Below, piece by piece: positions 9,260-17,459 of a DNA stretch of 64,000 bases. The translations under genes and the position numbers were made by a program. Numbering within the stretch: position 1 is the stretch's first letter; the number at the start of each line of letters is the position of its first letter. Origin of the DNA: Ruminococcus sp. CAG:563 (GTDB lineage: Bacteria > Bacillota > Clostridia > Oscillospirales > Acutalibacteraceae); contig FR882080.1 of NCBI GenBank assembly GCA_000434915.1, forward strand, positions 9,014-73,013. The letters run 5' to 3'. A model generated the notes under the pieces. It was not told the origin of the DNA, made no database searches, and saw only the letters and a program-made list of their open reading frames with translations.

Positions 9260-9510
9260 AAATTATCCAAGCCTCCCCTTGTTGCAAGGGGAGGTGTCGT
9301 CCTTGACGACGGAGGGGATAAAAAAGCGGATTGAAAATTTCTAAGTGTCGTTAAATTTCAAGGTGCGATGTGGGCATCGTCCCCTACGAAATGTGCCTTT
9401 ATCGAACTTCATCGTAGGGTGCGACCTTTACGGAATTTGCATTTTTTAAACAAATCGTAGGGTGCGATGACAACGGAATGTGCCTTTTCCGCACCTTGAA
9501 GGAAATCTTC
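9260..9510. repeat. Intergenic block of palindromic and direct repeats
   Basis: The 429-bp gap 9137-9565 has no credible gene beyond the tmk promoter. It holds a self-complementary element (CTCCCCTTGTTGCAAGGGGAG near 9274) followed by GACGACGGAGGGG, and then a 43-bp unit present twice in tandem. Both units begin ATCGTAGGGTGCGA (9411-9424 and 9454-9467) and continue with ACGGAAT(T/G)TGC. A degenerate relative, CCCTACGAAATGTGCC, lies just before (about 9392). A further relative is at about 11956. These look like dispersed intergenic repeats. Confidence 0.75.
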
Positions 9511-9519
9511 AGACAGAAA

Positions 9520-9550
9520 AGAGCCACGACTGAAATCGTAGCTCTTTATT
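9520..9550 (-). terminator. Terminator of the secreted Cys-rich protein gene
   Basis: AGAGC and GCTCT arms (9520-9524 and 9541-9545) with inner ACGA/TCGT pairs close a hairpin. On the minus strand it is followed by a T-rich stretch, 16-20 bp after the stop codon at 9566. Confidence 0.7.
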
Positions 9551-9565
9551 GTGTTATTTACTTAA

Positions 9566-10468
9566 TTACTTAAACAGATTCTTGAACCACAGTGCAATCT
9601 TAGAAAAAAACTTCGCAATTTTCTGCCAGAATGTAAGCTTCTGATACGGATTATCGGGACTATCCCATTCATTATAATAACCATTTTTATCTGTTTTAAG
9701 GTCGCTTACATTTCCATCCTTACCATCGCCAAAATCTTTTTCTGTTTCGGTAAAAATAAAGCTATATTCTGCGTTTTTCTGTTCATCATTAAGGAAGCGA
9801 TAAAGCTTAACTGTATTGATATCTGTTACGTCTTTACACTGCCCGAAAGCATTTTTGTATTCTGTGATAAACTTAAACGGAGTATCAAAACGATTTTCAG
9901 CAAATCCGGAATCGCCTACGAATGTATTACATTTATCGCAATGGAAACCATAAACTACAGGTGCTATTCTTACATGCGTATAAATTGCCGATTCCATTTT
10001 TGCTACATCGTCATCAACATAACTGGCTACTTCATATTTACCACAATAAGGGCAATACCACTGTGTAAAATCCTTGTAAATGATATTTCCAGTTAAATTT
10101 CCTTCCTTAATCTCATATGCAGGCCACTGTGAACAAAGTGTATCATACGGACAAAACTTTCTAATTTTACCATTAATTACTGTTCTACCCATGTTAAGAA
10201 CGGTAAATATTTTTTTTGCCTCCGGACAATACATTGCGTTGACGGTATACTCGTCTCCGCCCTGATTAAGACAGTATTTATTAATTCTACCGTCCGCTTC
10301 GTAACAATACGGGTCATACCAATTATCCGGAGCTTTCTTTCCGGGAGCGGGTTCAAAGTTATCGAATGTATTATCTACATTCTTAGTTGTTTCTTCTGCT
10401 GCAAATACAGGCATAGCGATGCTGAACATCATAATTACAGCAAGGATGGCTGACATAAATTTCTTCAT
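9566..10468 (-). CDS. Secreted protein with several CxxC pairs and an aromatic C-terminal tail
   Basis: I do not recognise a family. 300 residues with a clear signal peptide (MKKFMSAILAVIMMFSIAMP, cut near VFAAE). The exported part has Cys pairs resembling zinc ribbons: YCPYCGKYEV, FHCDKCNTF, FCPYDTLC, and others near the N-terminus. It ends in a Lys-rich aromatic amphipathic tail, LTFWQKIAKFFSKIALWF then KNLFK. Similar tails end two other exported proteins in this window (45565-47238 and 50486-53641). Cys-pair metal sites outside the cell suit an anaerobe. It has a terminator downstream and stands alone. The start codon is followed directly by the signal peptide and has an AAGGAGA site. Confidence 0.78.
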   Translation of the reverse strand: MKKFMSAILAVIMMFSIAMPVFAAEETTKNVDNTFDNFEPAPGKKAPDNWYDPYCYEADGRINKYCLNQGGDEYTVNAMYCPEAKKIFTVLNMGRTVINGKIRKFCPYDTLCSQWPAYEIKEGNLTGNIIYKDFTQWYCPYCGKYEVASYVDDDVAKMESAIYTHVRIAPVVYGFHCDKCNTFVGDSGFAENRFDTPFKFITEYKNAFGQCKDVTDINTVKLYRFLNDEQKNAEYSFIFTETEKDFGDGKDGNVSDLKTDKNGYYNEWDSPDNPYQKLTFWQKIAKFFSKIALWFKNLFK

Positions 10469-10673
10469 AAAAACATCTCCTTCTCAAGTTTGATACTTAA
10501 AATGCGAATAAAAGTACCATAATTTGATTTTAATACTTTTTGGCAGTTTTTGTCAATAGTTTTTCTATAAAAGATAATATAAATTTTTCTAAATATGCTT
10601 TTTCTTTTAACAAAACTTTCTCAACAATTATGTTTTTATTGTACCCTTTATACAAAATAATCACCTATGTTTA

Positions 10674-10703
10674 TTGACAAGAACCTGCTATCGGTTGTAT
10701 AAT
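10674..10703 (+). promoter_or_regulatory. Promoter of the metallophosphoesterase gene
   Basis: TTGACA at 10674-10679 and TATAAT at 10698-10703, spaced 18 bp, about 34 bp before the ATG at 10737. The rest of the 268-bp gap 10469-10736 is AT-rich with nothing else recognised. Confidence 0.8.
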
Positions 10704-10736
10704 TGAACGGAACAAAAATACGACGGAGGCAGATTT

Positions 10737-11882
10737 ATGAAAAAAGAACCCTTGCGTTTTAATAAAGACGGAAAGTTTAAAATTATGCTTATCGGCGATC
10801 TTCATGAATACTACGACATGAAGAGCGACAACGCTGCGGCAAAGGTCGACGATACACTCAATCTTCTCACAAAAGCAGTAAACGAACTGAAACCCGATCT
10901 TGTAATATATCTCGGTGACAATGCGAGAGCCGCAACGGAGAGCCAGATGAGGTCGATAATCAGCCGCATCACCTACCCCGTCTCGGTCAACGAGATTCCG
11001 TTTGACCTTGTTTTCGGAAATCACGACCGTGAGTGCGAAGTTCCGCTTGAAACTCAGCTCAAGCTCTATCAGGAACACGAAAACTGCTACGCATTCAATG
11101 CAGACGACAGCATTTCCGGCTGCGGCAACCATAATATTGTCATCAAGTCGCATGACGGCGAAAAAGATATGTTCAACCTTTGGCTTATTGACAGTCATAA
11201 TCTTTATGAGGACAGCTCGAGGTCCTATTATGACGTTGTTCACGAAGATCAGCTTGAATGGTACAAAAAGACAGCCAAAGAGCTTGCGGAAAAGAACGGC
11301 GGCAAACCTATTCCATCCCTCGTTTTCCAGCACATTCCCGTTCCCGAGGAATATGAGCTTCTCAGGGAGGCAAAGCCCCACGAAAGGCTCGACAGCGTTC
11401 AGGGTCACAAAACCTACAGCGACAAGTATTATGTTCTCAAGCCGCAGGTTGAGGGCTATCTCGGCGAAGCTCCGGCGGTTCCCGATTTCAACGGCGGCGA
11501 GTTTGCGGCATGGAAAGAGGCAGGCGACGTTCTCGGTGCATTCTTCGGTCACGACCATATGAACGACTTTGTCGGCTTTGTCGACGGAATCATGCTCGGC
11601 CAGTGCAAGACGGCAAGCTTCCGGGTTTATACGGACGGATGCCGCCCCGGTGTAAGAACGATCACTCTTGATGAGAATAACATCGAAAATGTACAGACCA
11701 AGATGTATCATTTCAAGGATTTCGGGCTCAAGAGCAAGAGCCTCGACCCGTACATGAGACACGTTACCGACAGGCAGGATATGAAGCTCAAGGTTTACGG
11801 CACTGCAATCGGAACGGTTGCGGCTGTTACCGCAGCGGCTGTTGCGGTAAATAAGGTTTCAAAGGCGAAAAAGAAGAAATAA
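10737..11882 (+). CDS. Calcineurin-like metallophosphoesterase with C-terminal membrane anchor
   Basis: 381 residues. All metal-binding blocks of the family are present in order: GDLH (about 20), YLGDN (about 60), GNHD (about 98), FQHIP and FFGHDHMND. The enzyme should bind two metals and hydrolyse a phosphoester; the substrate cannot be told. There is no signal peptide. The last 30 residues contain an Ala/Val-rich hydrophobic stretch (VAAVTAAAVAV) followed by a Lys-rich end, which suggests a tail-anchored protein facing the cytoplasm. It is a single-gene unit with its own promoter and terminator. Two other phosphoesterases in this window (39170 and 48056) are different subtypes. Confidence 0.88.
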   Translation: MKKEPLRFNKDGKFKIMLIGDLHEYYDMKSDNAAAKVDDTLNLLTKAVNELKPDLVIYLGDNARAATESQMRSIISRITYPVSVNEIPFDLVFGNHDRECEVPLETQLKLYQEHENCYAFNADDSISGCGNHNIVIKSHDGEKDMFNLWLIDSHNLYEDSSRSYYDVVHEDQLEWYKKTAKELAEKNGGKPIPSLVFQHIPVPEEYELLREAKPHERLDSVQGHKTYSDKYYVLKPQVEGYLGEAPAVPDFNGGEFAAWKEAGDVLGAFFGHDHMNDFVGFVDGIMLGQCKTASFRVYTDGCRPGVRTITLDENNIENVQTKMYHFKDFGLKSKSLDPYMRHVTDRQDMKLKVYGTAIGTVAAVTAAAVAVNKVSKAKKKK

Positions 11883-11893
11883 TTGCACATACT

Positions 11894-11924
11894 AAGACTG
11901 AGGCTTCGGCTTCGGTCTTTTTTT
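11894..11924 (+). terminator. Rho-independent terminator after the phosphoesterase
   Basis: Hairpin AAGACTGAGGC-TTCG-GCTTCGGTCTT followed by seven T. It starts 11 bp after the stop codon at 11882. Confidence 0.88.
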
Positions 11925-11949
11925 ATTGAGAGGATTTCTGTCGACTTGG

Positions 11950-12025
11950 GGTTGATGGGCATCGGTCCCTACGGAATGTGCCTTTATCACTCCCTCAGTC
12001 AGCTTCGCCGACAGTTCCCCCGAGT
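11950..12025. repeat. Copies of two dispersed intergenic repeats
   Basis: GGGCATCGGTCCCTACGG then AATGTGCCTTTATC (11957-11988) matches the 9372-9402 element with only two or three changes. It is followed by CTCCCTCAGTCAGCTTCGCC, a palindromic element of a type that recurs in intergenic DNA of gut Clostridia. No gene is apparent here. Confidence 0.65.
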
Positions 12026-12077
12026 TAAATTCCTGCCGACTTTAAATACATATCCAAATTAAATCTTCGGTGATGCT

Positions 12078-13013
12078 ATGCTTCTGTCATTCGGCAAAAA
12101 AATGAACAAAATCGGCTTTAACGAGGTTCCGTCCTCGCCGTTCACGGTCGCTCTTATTTCGGCCGATGAATTCAAAAATCACTATTCCCTGCTCGGCATT
12201 TCGATGAGGGAATATGTCTGCTTTGACCTCAGCGATTCGGGCTTCCGCAGCTCGGTAACGGTCAATTCCGAAAGCTTCGTTTTCTCCGTCAAGGTCGTTG
12301 ACCCGAGCCTTGTCTGCACCGCCGAAAGCTCGGCCTGCATATATCTGAGAAAAAATCTTGTCCTTATCGTCACGGTAAAGGACGACGCAAAGCTCATTTA
12401 CAACGCCGTTTATGCCGCACTCGACGACACCGAGCCGAACGGCATTTCCGTCGAAAAATTTACGGGTCAGTTCTTCCACAGACTCATTGAAAATGACGGC
12501 AGAAAGAATGAAGAAACAGAGATTGCGATAAACGAGCTTGAGGAAACGGTCATTGAAAAAGGCAGGTACAAGAACGTCAACGAGCAGATACTCGCCTACA
12601 ACAAAAAACTTGTTTCACTGAGGAATTACTACGAGCAGCTCGTCGGAATCGCCGAACGGCTTTACGAAAACGAAAACGGAATATTTGACGGTGAAAAGGC
12701 ATATTATTTTAAAACCGTCGCCGACAGGTCAAACCGCCTTTGCTCGGAAATTAATCTTTTCCGTGAAAATCTTGTCCGTCTCAGAGAGGCGTATCAGGCT
12801 CGGCTCGACCTGAAAATGAACAGCACAATGAAGCTTCTGACGGTCATAACGGTTATCTTTCTTCCTCTGACGCTCATCACGGGCTGGTACGGAATGAACT
12901 TTGTCAACATGCCGGAGCTTTCCTCGCCCTACGGCTACCCTGCCGTCATTGCCGTGAGCGTTGCGATAGTAATATCATGTATTATTATTTTCAGGAAGAA
13001 AAAACTTCTTTAA
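12078..13013 (+). CDS. CorA-like divalent cation transporter
   Basis: 311 residues. The long N-terminal cytosolic part ends in a charged helical stalk (about 150-250). Two membrane segments close the protein: one at about 255-272 ending in the CorA signature YGMNF, and one at about 285-303. The family forms pentameric Mg2+/Co2+ channels in the cytoplasmic membrane. The GMN motif makes the family secure, although the substrate could be Mg2+, Co2+, Ni2+ or Zn2+. The short loop between the helices (VNMPELSSPYG) is typical. The gene ends just before the asnS T-box promoter and has no clear partner. Confidence 0.88.
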   Translation: MLLSFGKKMNKIGFNEVPSSPFTVALISADEFKNHYSLLGISMREYVCFDLSDSGFRSSVTVNSESFVFSVKVVDPSLVCTAESSACIYLRKNLVLIVTVKDDAKLIYNAVYAALDDTEPNGISVEKFTGQFFHRLIENDGRKNEETEIAINELEETVIEKGRYKNVNEQILAYNKKLVSLRNYYEQLVGIAERLYENENGIFDGEKAYYFKTVADRSNRLCSEINLFRENLVRLREAYQARLDLKMNSTMKLLTVITVIFLPLTLITGWYGMNFVNMPELSSPYGYPAVIAVSVAIVISCIIIFRKKKLL

Positions 13014-13017
13014 ACTG

Positions 13018-13046
13018 TTGACAAGATAAAAAAGCGGTGGTATAAT
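13018..13046 (+). promoter_or_regulatory. Promoter of the asnS-asnA T-box transcript
   Basis: TTGACA at 13018-13023 and TATAAT at 13041-13046, 17 bp apart. It starts 5 bp after the stop codon of the CorA-like gene and precedes the T-box leader. Confidence 0.88.
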
Positions 13047-13053
13047 TCGTTCA

Positions 13054-13320
13054 TATTGAAAAGCAAAGATGAAGAGAAGTAGCGTGAGAGATCGTTCTCA
13101 GTGAGCGGCAGAGAGTGCGAACGCCGTAAAAGAGCTTGCGTGAATAACACTTCGGAGCTTCAAGCCGAACAGGAAACCCAGTAGGTGCGACGTGAACACA
13201 GCGTTAATGTGCATGGCTTATTCGAGCCGTAAAGGGACTCAGAAATGAGTAATTTAGGTGGTACCGCGGATACAAGGCTATTCGTCCTATACTAAGGGAC
13301 GAATGGCCTTTTTTGTTCGT
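13054..13320 (+). promoter_or_regulatory. T-box riboswitch, predicted tRNA-Asn responsive
   Basis: The 343-bp gap before asnS is a T-box leader. The invariant T-box AGGTGGTACCGCGG is at 13256-13269. It precedes a terminator (GGCTATTCGTCC ... GGGACGAATGGCC, then T-run) at 13276-13314 with which the antiterminator competes. Upstream lies a long stem I region. The best specifier candidate is AAC at 13146-13148 in the segment GAATAACAC, which codes Asn and agrees with the asnS and asnA genes downstream. Uncharged tRNA-Asn should promote readthrough. The T-box itself is certain; the exact specifier is inferred. Confidence 0.93.
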
Positions 13321-13356
13321 CAATTACGATTTTTCCAAAAAGGAGAATGATTTATT

Positions 13357-14730
13357 ATGAAACACACCGACATCAAAGAAATTCTGAAAGACGCATCGTA
13401 TATCGGCACTCAGGTCACCGTTTGCGGCTGGGTCAGAACCTCGAGAGATTCCAAGAACATGGCTTTCATCGAGCTAAACGACGGCACATCTCTCAGCCAT
13501 CTTCAAATCGTTATTGACAAATCGAAGCTTTCCGACATTTCGGCTTTCATGCCGGGCGGAACGGCTCTTAAAGTAGTCGGCACGGTCGTCAAGGGTGCAG
13601 TCAACAACGCCGTTGAGGTCAATGCGGACGAAATTACACTTCTCGGCGAATGCCCGAGCGACTATCCGCTCCAGAAAAAACGCTGCTCACTCGAATTTCT
13701 CAGAACAATTCCCCATCTTCGTGTAAGAACGAACACATTTAACGCTGTTCTCAGGGTTCGCTCGGTTGCCGCTGCGGCTATCCACAGCTTTTTCCAGCAA
13801 AACAACTATGTTTATATCCACACTCCCCTGCTCACCGCTTCCGACTGCGAGGGTGCAGGCGAGGTATTCAAGGTAACGACAATCGGCTATTCCGACAAGT
13901 ACAAGAGCGAGGAAGAATACTATGCCGACGATTTCTTCGGCAGAAAGGCGGGTCTTTCCGTTTCCGGTCAGCTTGAGGGCGAGGTTGCCGCAATGGCAAT
14001 GGGTAAGATTTACACATTCGGTCCTTCGTTCCGTGCCGAAAAGAGCAACACTCAGCGTCACGTTGCCGAGTTCTGGCATGTTGAACCCGAAATCGCTTTT
14101 GCCGAGCTTGACGACGTTATCGAGGTTGCCGAAGCAATGATTAAATTTGTCCTCAAGGACGTTCTTGAAAAGTGCCCCGACGAGCTTGCTTTCTTTGAAA
14201 AGTTCTTTGAAAAGGGACTTCGTGAAAAGCTTCAGAAAATCGTTGACGGCGACTTTGAGAGAATCACATACACAAAGGCCATAGAACTTCTTAAAGATGC
14301 AGATGTTGAGTTCCAGTATCCCATTGAGTGGGGCTGCGACCTTGCGACGGAGCACGAAAGATACATCACCGAGCAGGTTTACAACAAGCCCGTATTCGTT
14401 ACGGACTACCCGAAGGAGATCAAGTCATTCTATATGAAGCAGAACCCCGACGGAAAGACAGTTGCCGCAACAGACCTGCTGGTTCCCGGCGTCGGCGAGA
14501 TCATCGGCGGCAGTCAGCGTGAGGAAAACCTCGACAAGCTCCTTGCCGCAATGGAGGAAAGAGGCATGACTCAGGACGAGTACAGGGATTATCTTGACCT
14601 TAGAAAATTCGGCTCCGTTCCTCACGGCGGATTCGGTCTCGGCTTTGACAGAATCGTTATGTACATGACAGGCATGGCAAATATCCGTGACGTTCAGCTC
14701 TACCCCAGAACAGTAGGAAACATCAGATAA
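13357..14730 (+). CDS. asnS: Asparaginyl-tRNA synthetase
   Basis: Class II aminoacyl-tRNA synthetase charging tRNA-Asn in the cytosol. 457 residues. The N-terminal OB-fold anticodon domain (TVCGWVRTSRDSKNMAFIEL) is followed by the class IIb catalytic core with FGPSFRAEKSNTQRHVAEFW (motif 2) and GFGLGFDRIVMY (motif 3). SFYMKQNPDGKTVAATDLL and the E-rich loops favour AsnRS over AspRS. It stands behind a T-box with a likely Asn specifier and is 18 bp upstream of asnA. A good AAGGAGAA site precedes the ATG. Identification is secure. Confidence 0.96.
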   Translation: MKHTDIKEILKDASYIGTQVTVCGWVRTSRDSKNMAFIELNDGTSLSHLQIVIDKSKLSDISAFMPGGTALKVVGTVVKGAVNNAVEVNADEITLLGECPSDYPLQKKRCSLEFLRTIPHLRVRTNTFNAVLRVRSVAAAAIHSFFQQNNYVYIHTPLLTASDCEGAGEVFKVTTIGYSDKYKSEEEYYADDFFGRKAGLSVSGQLEGEVAAMAMGKIYTFGPSFRAEKSNTQRHVAEFWHVEPEIAFAELDDVIEVAEAMIKFVLKDVLEKCPDELAFFEKFFEKGLREKLQKIVDGDFERITYTKAIELLKDADVEFQYPIEWGCDLATEHERYITEQVYNKPVFVTDYPKEIKSFYMKQNPDGKTVAATDLLVPGVGEIIGGSQREENLDKLLAAMEERGMTQDEYRDYLDLRKFGSVPHGGFGLGFDRIVMYMTGMANIRDVQLYPRTVGNIR

Positions 14731-14748
14731 ATCAGGAAGGAAGATATT

Positions 14749-15756
14749 ATGAGAGGCTTACAGATAGTGGACGGATACACCTCCGCCCTCACACTCAGAG
14801 AGACACAGAAGGCAATCAAGCTTGTTAAGGATACATTCGCAAATGAGCTTGCCGCCGCACTCAACCTTGAACGTGTCAGCGCACCGTTCATTGTCAGGAA
14901 AGGCAGCGGCATCAATGACGACCTCAACGGTGTTGAGAGAAAGGTCGAATTCGACACTAAAGAAATCGAGGGTACTGCGGAAATCGTTCAGTCGCTCGCA
15001 AAGTGGAAGAGAACGGCTCTCAAGGCTTACGGCTACGGCGTTGACGAGGGACTTTACACCAACATGAACGCAATCCGCCGTGACGACGACTGCGACAACG
15101 TTCATTCGATTTTCGTCGACCAGTGGGACTGGGAGCGTGTTATCTCCAAGGAAGAAAGAAACATTGAATTTCTTAAGGATATCGTAAAGAAGATTGTCGG
15201 TGCAATCGACAACACTCAGAAGATCGCTCACAAGACTTTCCCGCAGCTCAAAAACGAGCTTGCAACGGATGTTTTCTTTGTCACGACTCAGGAGCTTGAG
15301 GATATGTATCCCGACAAAACTCCGAAGGAGCGCGAGGACATCATTGCCAAGGAAAAGGGTGTTGTTTTCGTAATGCAGATAGGTGACCTGCTCAAGAGCG
15401 GCATCAAGCACGACGGCAGAGCGCCGGACTACGACGACTGGAAGCTCAACGGCGACCTGCTTTTCTGGAACGAAACGCTCCGTCATGCATTTGAGGTTTC
15501 CTCAATGGGTATCCGTGTTGATTCCGAGAGCCTTGCTTATCAGCTCAAGGCGGCAAACGCAGAGGACAGAATGAAGTATGACTACCACAAGGGCATTGCC
15601 GACGGCACACTTCCGCTGACAATCGGCGGCGGCATCGGCCAGTCAAGACTGAGCATGCTCATACTCGAAAAGGCTCACATCGGCGAGGTTCAGGTTTCAC
15701 TCTGGCCCGACAAGATGGTTGAGGACTGCAAAAATAACGGTATCAACCTGCTTTAA
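14749..15756 (+). CDS. asnA: Aspartate--ammonia ligase (asparagine synthetase A)
   Basis: ATP-dependent, ammonia-using asparagine synthetase related to class II tRNA synthetases. 335 residues, normal for AsnA (about 330). Seen: TLRETQKAIKLVKD, the substrate region SAPFIVRKGSGINDDLNG, the YTNMNAIRRDD and FVDQWDWE blocks, and the C-terminal IGGGIGQSRLSMLIL. It shares the T-box transcript with asnS, so asparagine making and tRNA-Asn charging rise together when tRNA-Asn is uncharged. Nothing is missing or broken. Confidence 0.96.
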   Translation: MRGLQIVDGYTSALTLRETQKAIKLVKDTFANELAAALNLERVSAPFIVRKGSGINDDLNGVERKVEFDTKEIEGTAEIVQSLAKWKRTALKAYGYGVDEGLYTNMNAIRRDDDCDNVHSIFVDQWDWERVISKEERNIEFLKDIVKKIVGAIDNTQKIAHKTFPQLKNELATDVFFVTTQELEDMYPDKTPKEREDIIAKEKGVVFVMQIGDLLKSGIKHDGRAPDYDDWKLNGDLLFWNETLRHAFEVSSMGIRVDSESLAYQLKAANAEDRMKYDYHKGIADGTLPLTIGGGIGQSRLSMLILEKAHIGEVQVSLWPDKMVEDCKNNGINLL

Positions 15757-15770
15757 TTCAAAATGCTTTA

Positions 15771-15800
15771 CATGCCTCCCCTGTTCACGGGGAGGTTAAG
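15771..15800 (+). terminator. Hairpin after asnA
   Basis: CCTCCCC-TGTTCA-CGGGGAGG, then TTAAGTTTTTG. It may end the asnS-asnA transcript, although it also resembles the dispersed palindrome family seen near 9274. Confidence 0.55.
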
Positions 15801-15970
15801 TTTTTGTCGGGAGAATTTTTCGGTGCACACGTCGGTCCAAAGCCGCACAAACTTTTCTCCGCAAATAATGATAAATCGGAACTTATGTATAAATATGCGT
15901 TAAAGTTCCGACTTTTATCGGGAAATATGCAAAAATCTAACTTGTTAACAGTTTATTTGTTTTTCAATTC

Positions 15971-16000
15971 TTGACTTTGATATATATAATATAGTATAAT
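15971..16000 (+). promoter_or_regulatory. Promoter of citrate synthase gene
   Basis: TTGACT at 15971-15976 and TATAAT at 15995-16000, 18 bp apart. A GGTGGTGAAG ribosome site follows before the ATG at 16029. Confidence 0.78.
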
Positions 16001-16028
16001 AATCTGAAAATATATTGGTGGTGAAGCA

Positions 16029-17456
16029 ATGAATTCGTATATCAATCCCCTTACCAATCAAACTACTCAGTCTTTGGTTGAAGAGCTTAACAAAAGCTAT
16101 AAAATAAATCCGGATTATTTCAATCGTTTTAACGTTAAAAGAGGCCTGCGTAATTCCGACGGAACGGGCGTCATGGCAGGCATTACAAAGATCAGCTCGG
16201 TCGACGGCTACTACATAGACGACGGCGAAAGAGTGCCTAAAGAGGGTCATCTTTATTTCCGCGGATTTGACATGCAGGAGATCGTAAAGCATTGTCAGGA
16301 GGAAAACCGCTTCGGCTTTGAGGAAGTTGCATGGCTGCTCATTTTCGGCTCGCTCCCGACCTCCGAGCAACTCGCCCGCTTCAAGGATATTCTCGCCGTG
16401 AGCCGTAATCTCCCCGAGGATTTCATTGAGGACACAATGATGAAGGCTCCCTCGCCGAACATCATGAACAAGATAACAAGAACGATACTCGCTCTCTATT
16501 CATACGACGAATCGCCTGACGACACTTCTCTCGAAAACGTTGTCCGTCAGTCGGTTCAGCTTGTCGGTCAGCTCCCGGTTATCATGGCCTACGCCTACCA
16601 GGTAAAGCGCCGTCACTATCTCAAAAAGAGCATGTATATCCACCCGGCAAAGCCCGACCAGTCAACGGCAGAAACCGTTCTCCGTTCGATTCGCTCGGAC
16701 AAGACCTTCACGGATGACGAAGCGAAGCTTCTCGACCTTTGCCTTATGGTTCATGCCGAGCACGGCGGCGGTAACAACTCGACCTTTGCTACGAGGGTTC
16801 TTACCTCCAGCGGAACGGACACCTATGCGGCCATTGCGGCAGGTATGGGTGCTCTGAAGGGACCGAAACACGGCGGTGCAAACATCAAGGCGGCCGAAAT
16901 GATAAGATTCATCCAAAACGGCGTTGCCGACCCGAACGATGAGGGTCAGGTTGCCGATTATCTTGCAAAAATCATCAGAAAAGAAGCCGGCGACCACTCA
17001 GGACTTATTTACGGAATGGGTCACGCTGTTTACACCCTCTCCGATCCCCGTGCCGTTATCCTCAAGGAGGAAGCTCGCAAGTATGCCGAAAAAACAGGCA
17101 ACACGGAAAAATTCAAGCTCATTGAAACCGTTGAGCGTCTCACTCCCGAGGTATTTCTCAAGGAAAAGGGCAACAAAAAGCCGATTTGTGCAAACGTTGA
17201 CCTCTATTCGGGATTCATATATGAGATGCTTCATATTCCCGAGGATCTTTATACTCCGCTCTTCACAACCGCAAGAATCGCAGGCTGGACGGCTCACCGC
17301 CTTGAGGAGCTTGCAACCGGCGGACGAATTATCCGCCCGGCCTACAAGAGTGTAATGGCAAAGAGAAAATATGTCACTATCGACAAACGAATTGCAAAAT
17401 ACGCTCCGGACCAGGGATATGTACCTTATGAAGAAAGAATTATTCAGGGGGAATAA
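16029..17456 (+). CDS. gltA: Citrate synthase
   Basis: Condenses acetyl-CoA and oxaloacetate to citrate in the cytosol; in a fermenter this mainly feeds 2-oxoglutarate and glutamate synthesis. 475 residues, slightly long. The catalytic pieces are visible: HAEHGGGNNSTFATR (about 242-256), GPKHGGAN (about 278-285), the catalytic His in GMGHAVYTLSDPRA (about 331-344) and the catalytic Asp in NVDLYSGF. An N-terminal extension of about 45 residues precedes the family core. The next gene follows 3 bp later, so they are co-transcribed. No aconitase or isocitrate dehydrogenase is near. Confidence 0.95.
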   Translation: MNSYINPLTNQTTQSLVEELNKSYKINPDYFNRFNVKRGLRNSDGTGVMAGITKISSVDGYYIDDGERVPKEGHLYFRGFDMQEIVKHCQEENRFGFEEVAWLLIFGSLPTSEQLARFKDILAVSRNLPEDFIEDTMMKAPSPNIMNKITRTILALYSYDESPDDTSLENVVRQSVQLVGQLPVIMAYAYQVKRRHYLKKSMYIHPAKPDQSTAETVLRSIRSDKTFTDDEAKLLDLCLMVHAEHGGGNNSTFATRVLTSSGTDTYAAIAAGMGALKGPKHGGANIKAAEMIRFIQNGVADPNDEGQVADYLAKIIRKEAGDHSGLIYGMGHAVYTLSDPRAVILKEEARKYAEKTGNTEKFKLIETVERLTPEVFLKEKGNKKPICANVDLYSGFIYEMLHIPEDLYTPLFTTARIAGWTAHRLEELATGGRIIRPAYKSVMAKRKYVTIDKRIAKYAPDQGYVPYEERIIQGE

Positions 17457-17459
17457 AAA

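Noticed and set aside
10671..11762. 363-residue open frame on the minus strand opposite the phosphoesterase gene
   Set aside because: It lies wholly inside a well-supported gene on the other strand, has no ribosome site or known motif, and its length follows from codon bias.
14758..15486. 242-residue minus-strand frame under asnA
   Set aside because: Antisense shadow; no start signal or recognisable protein.
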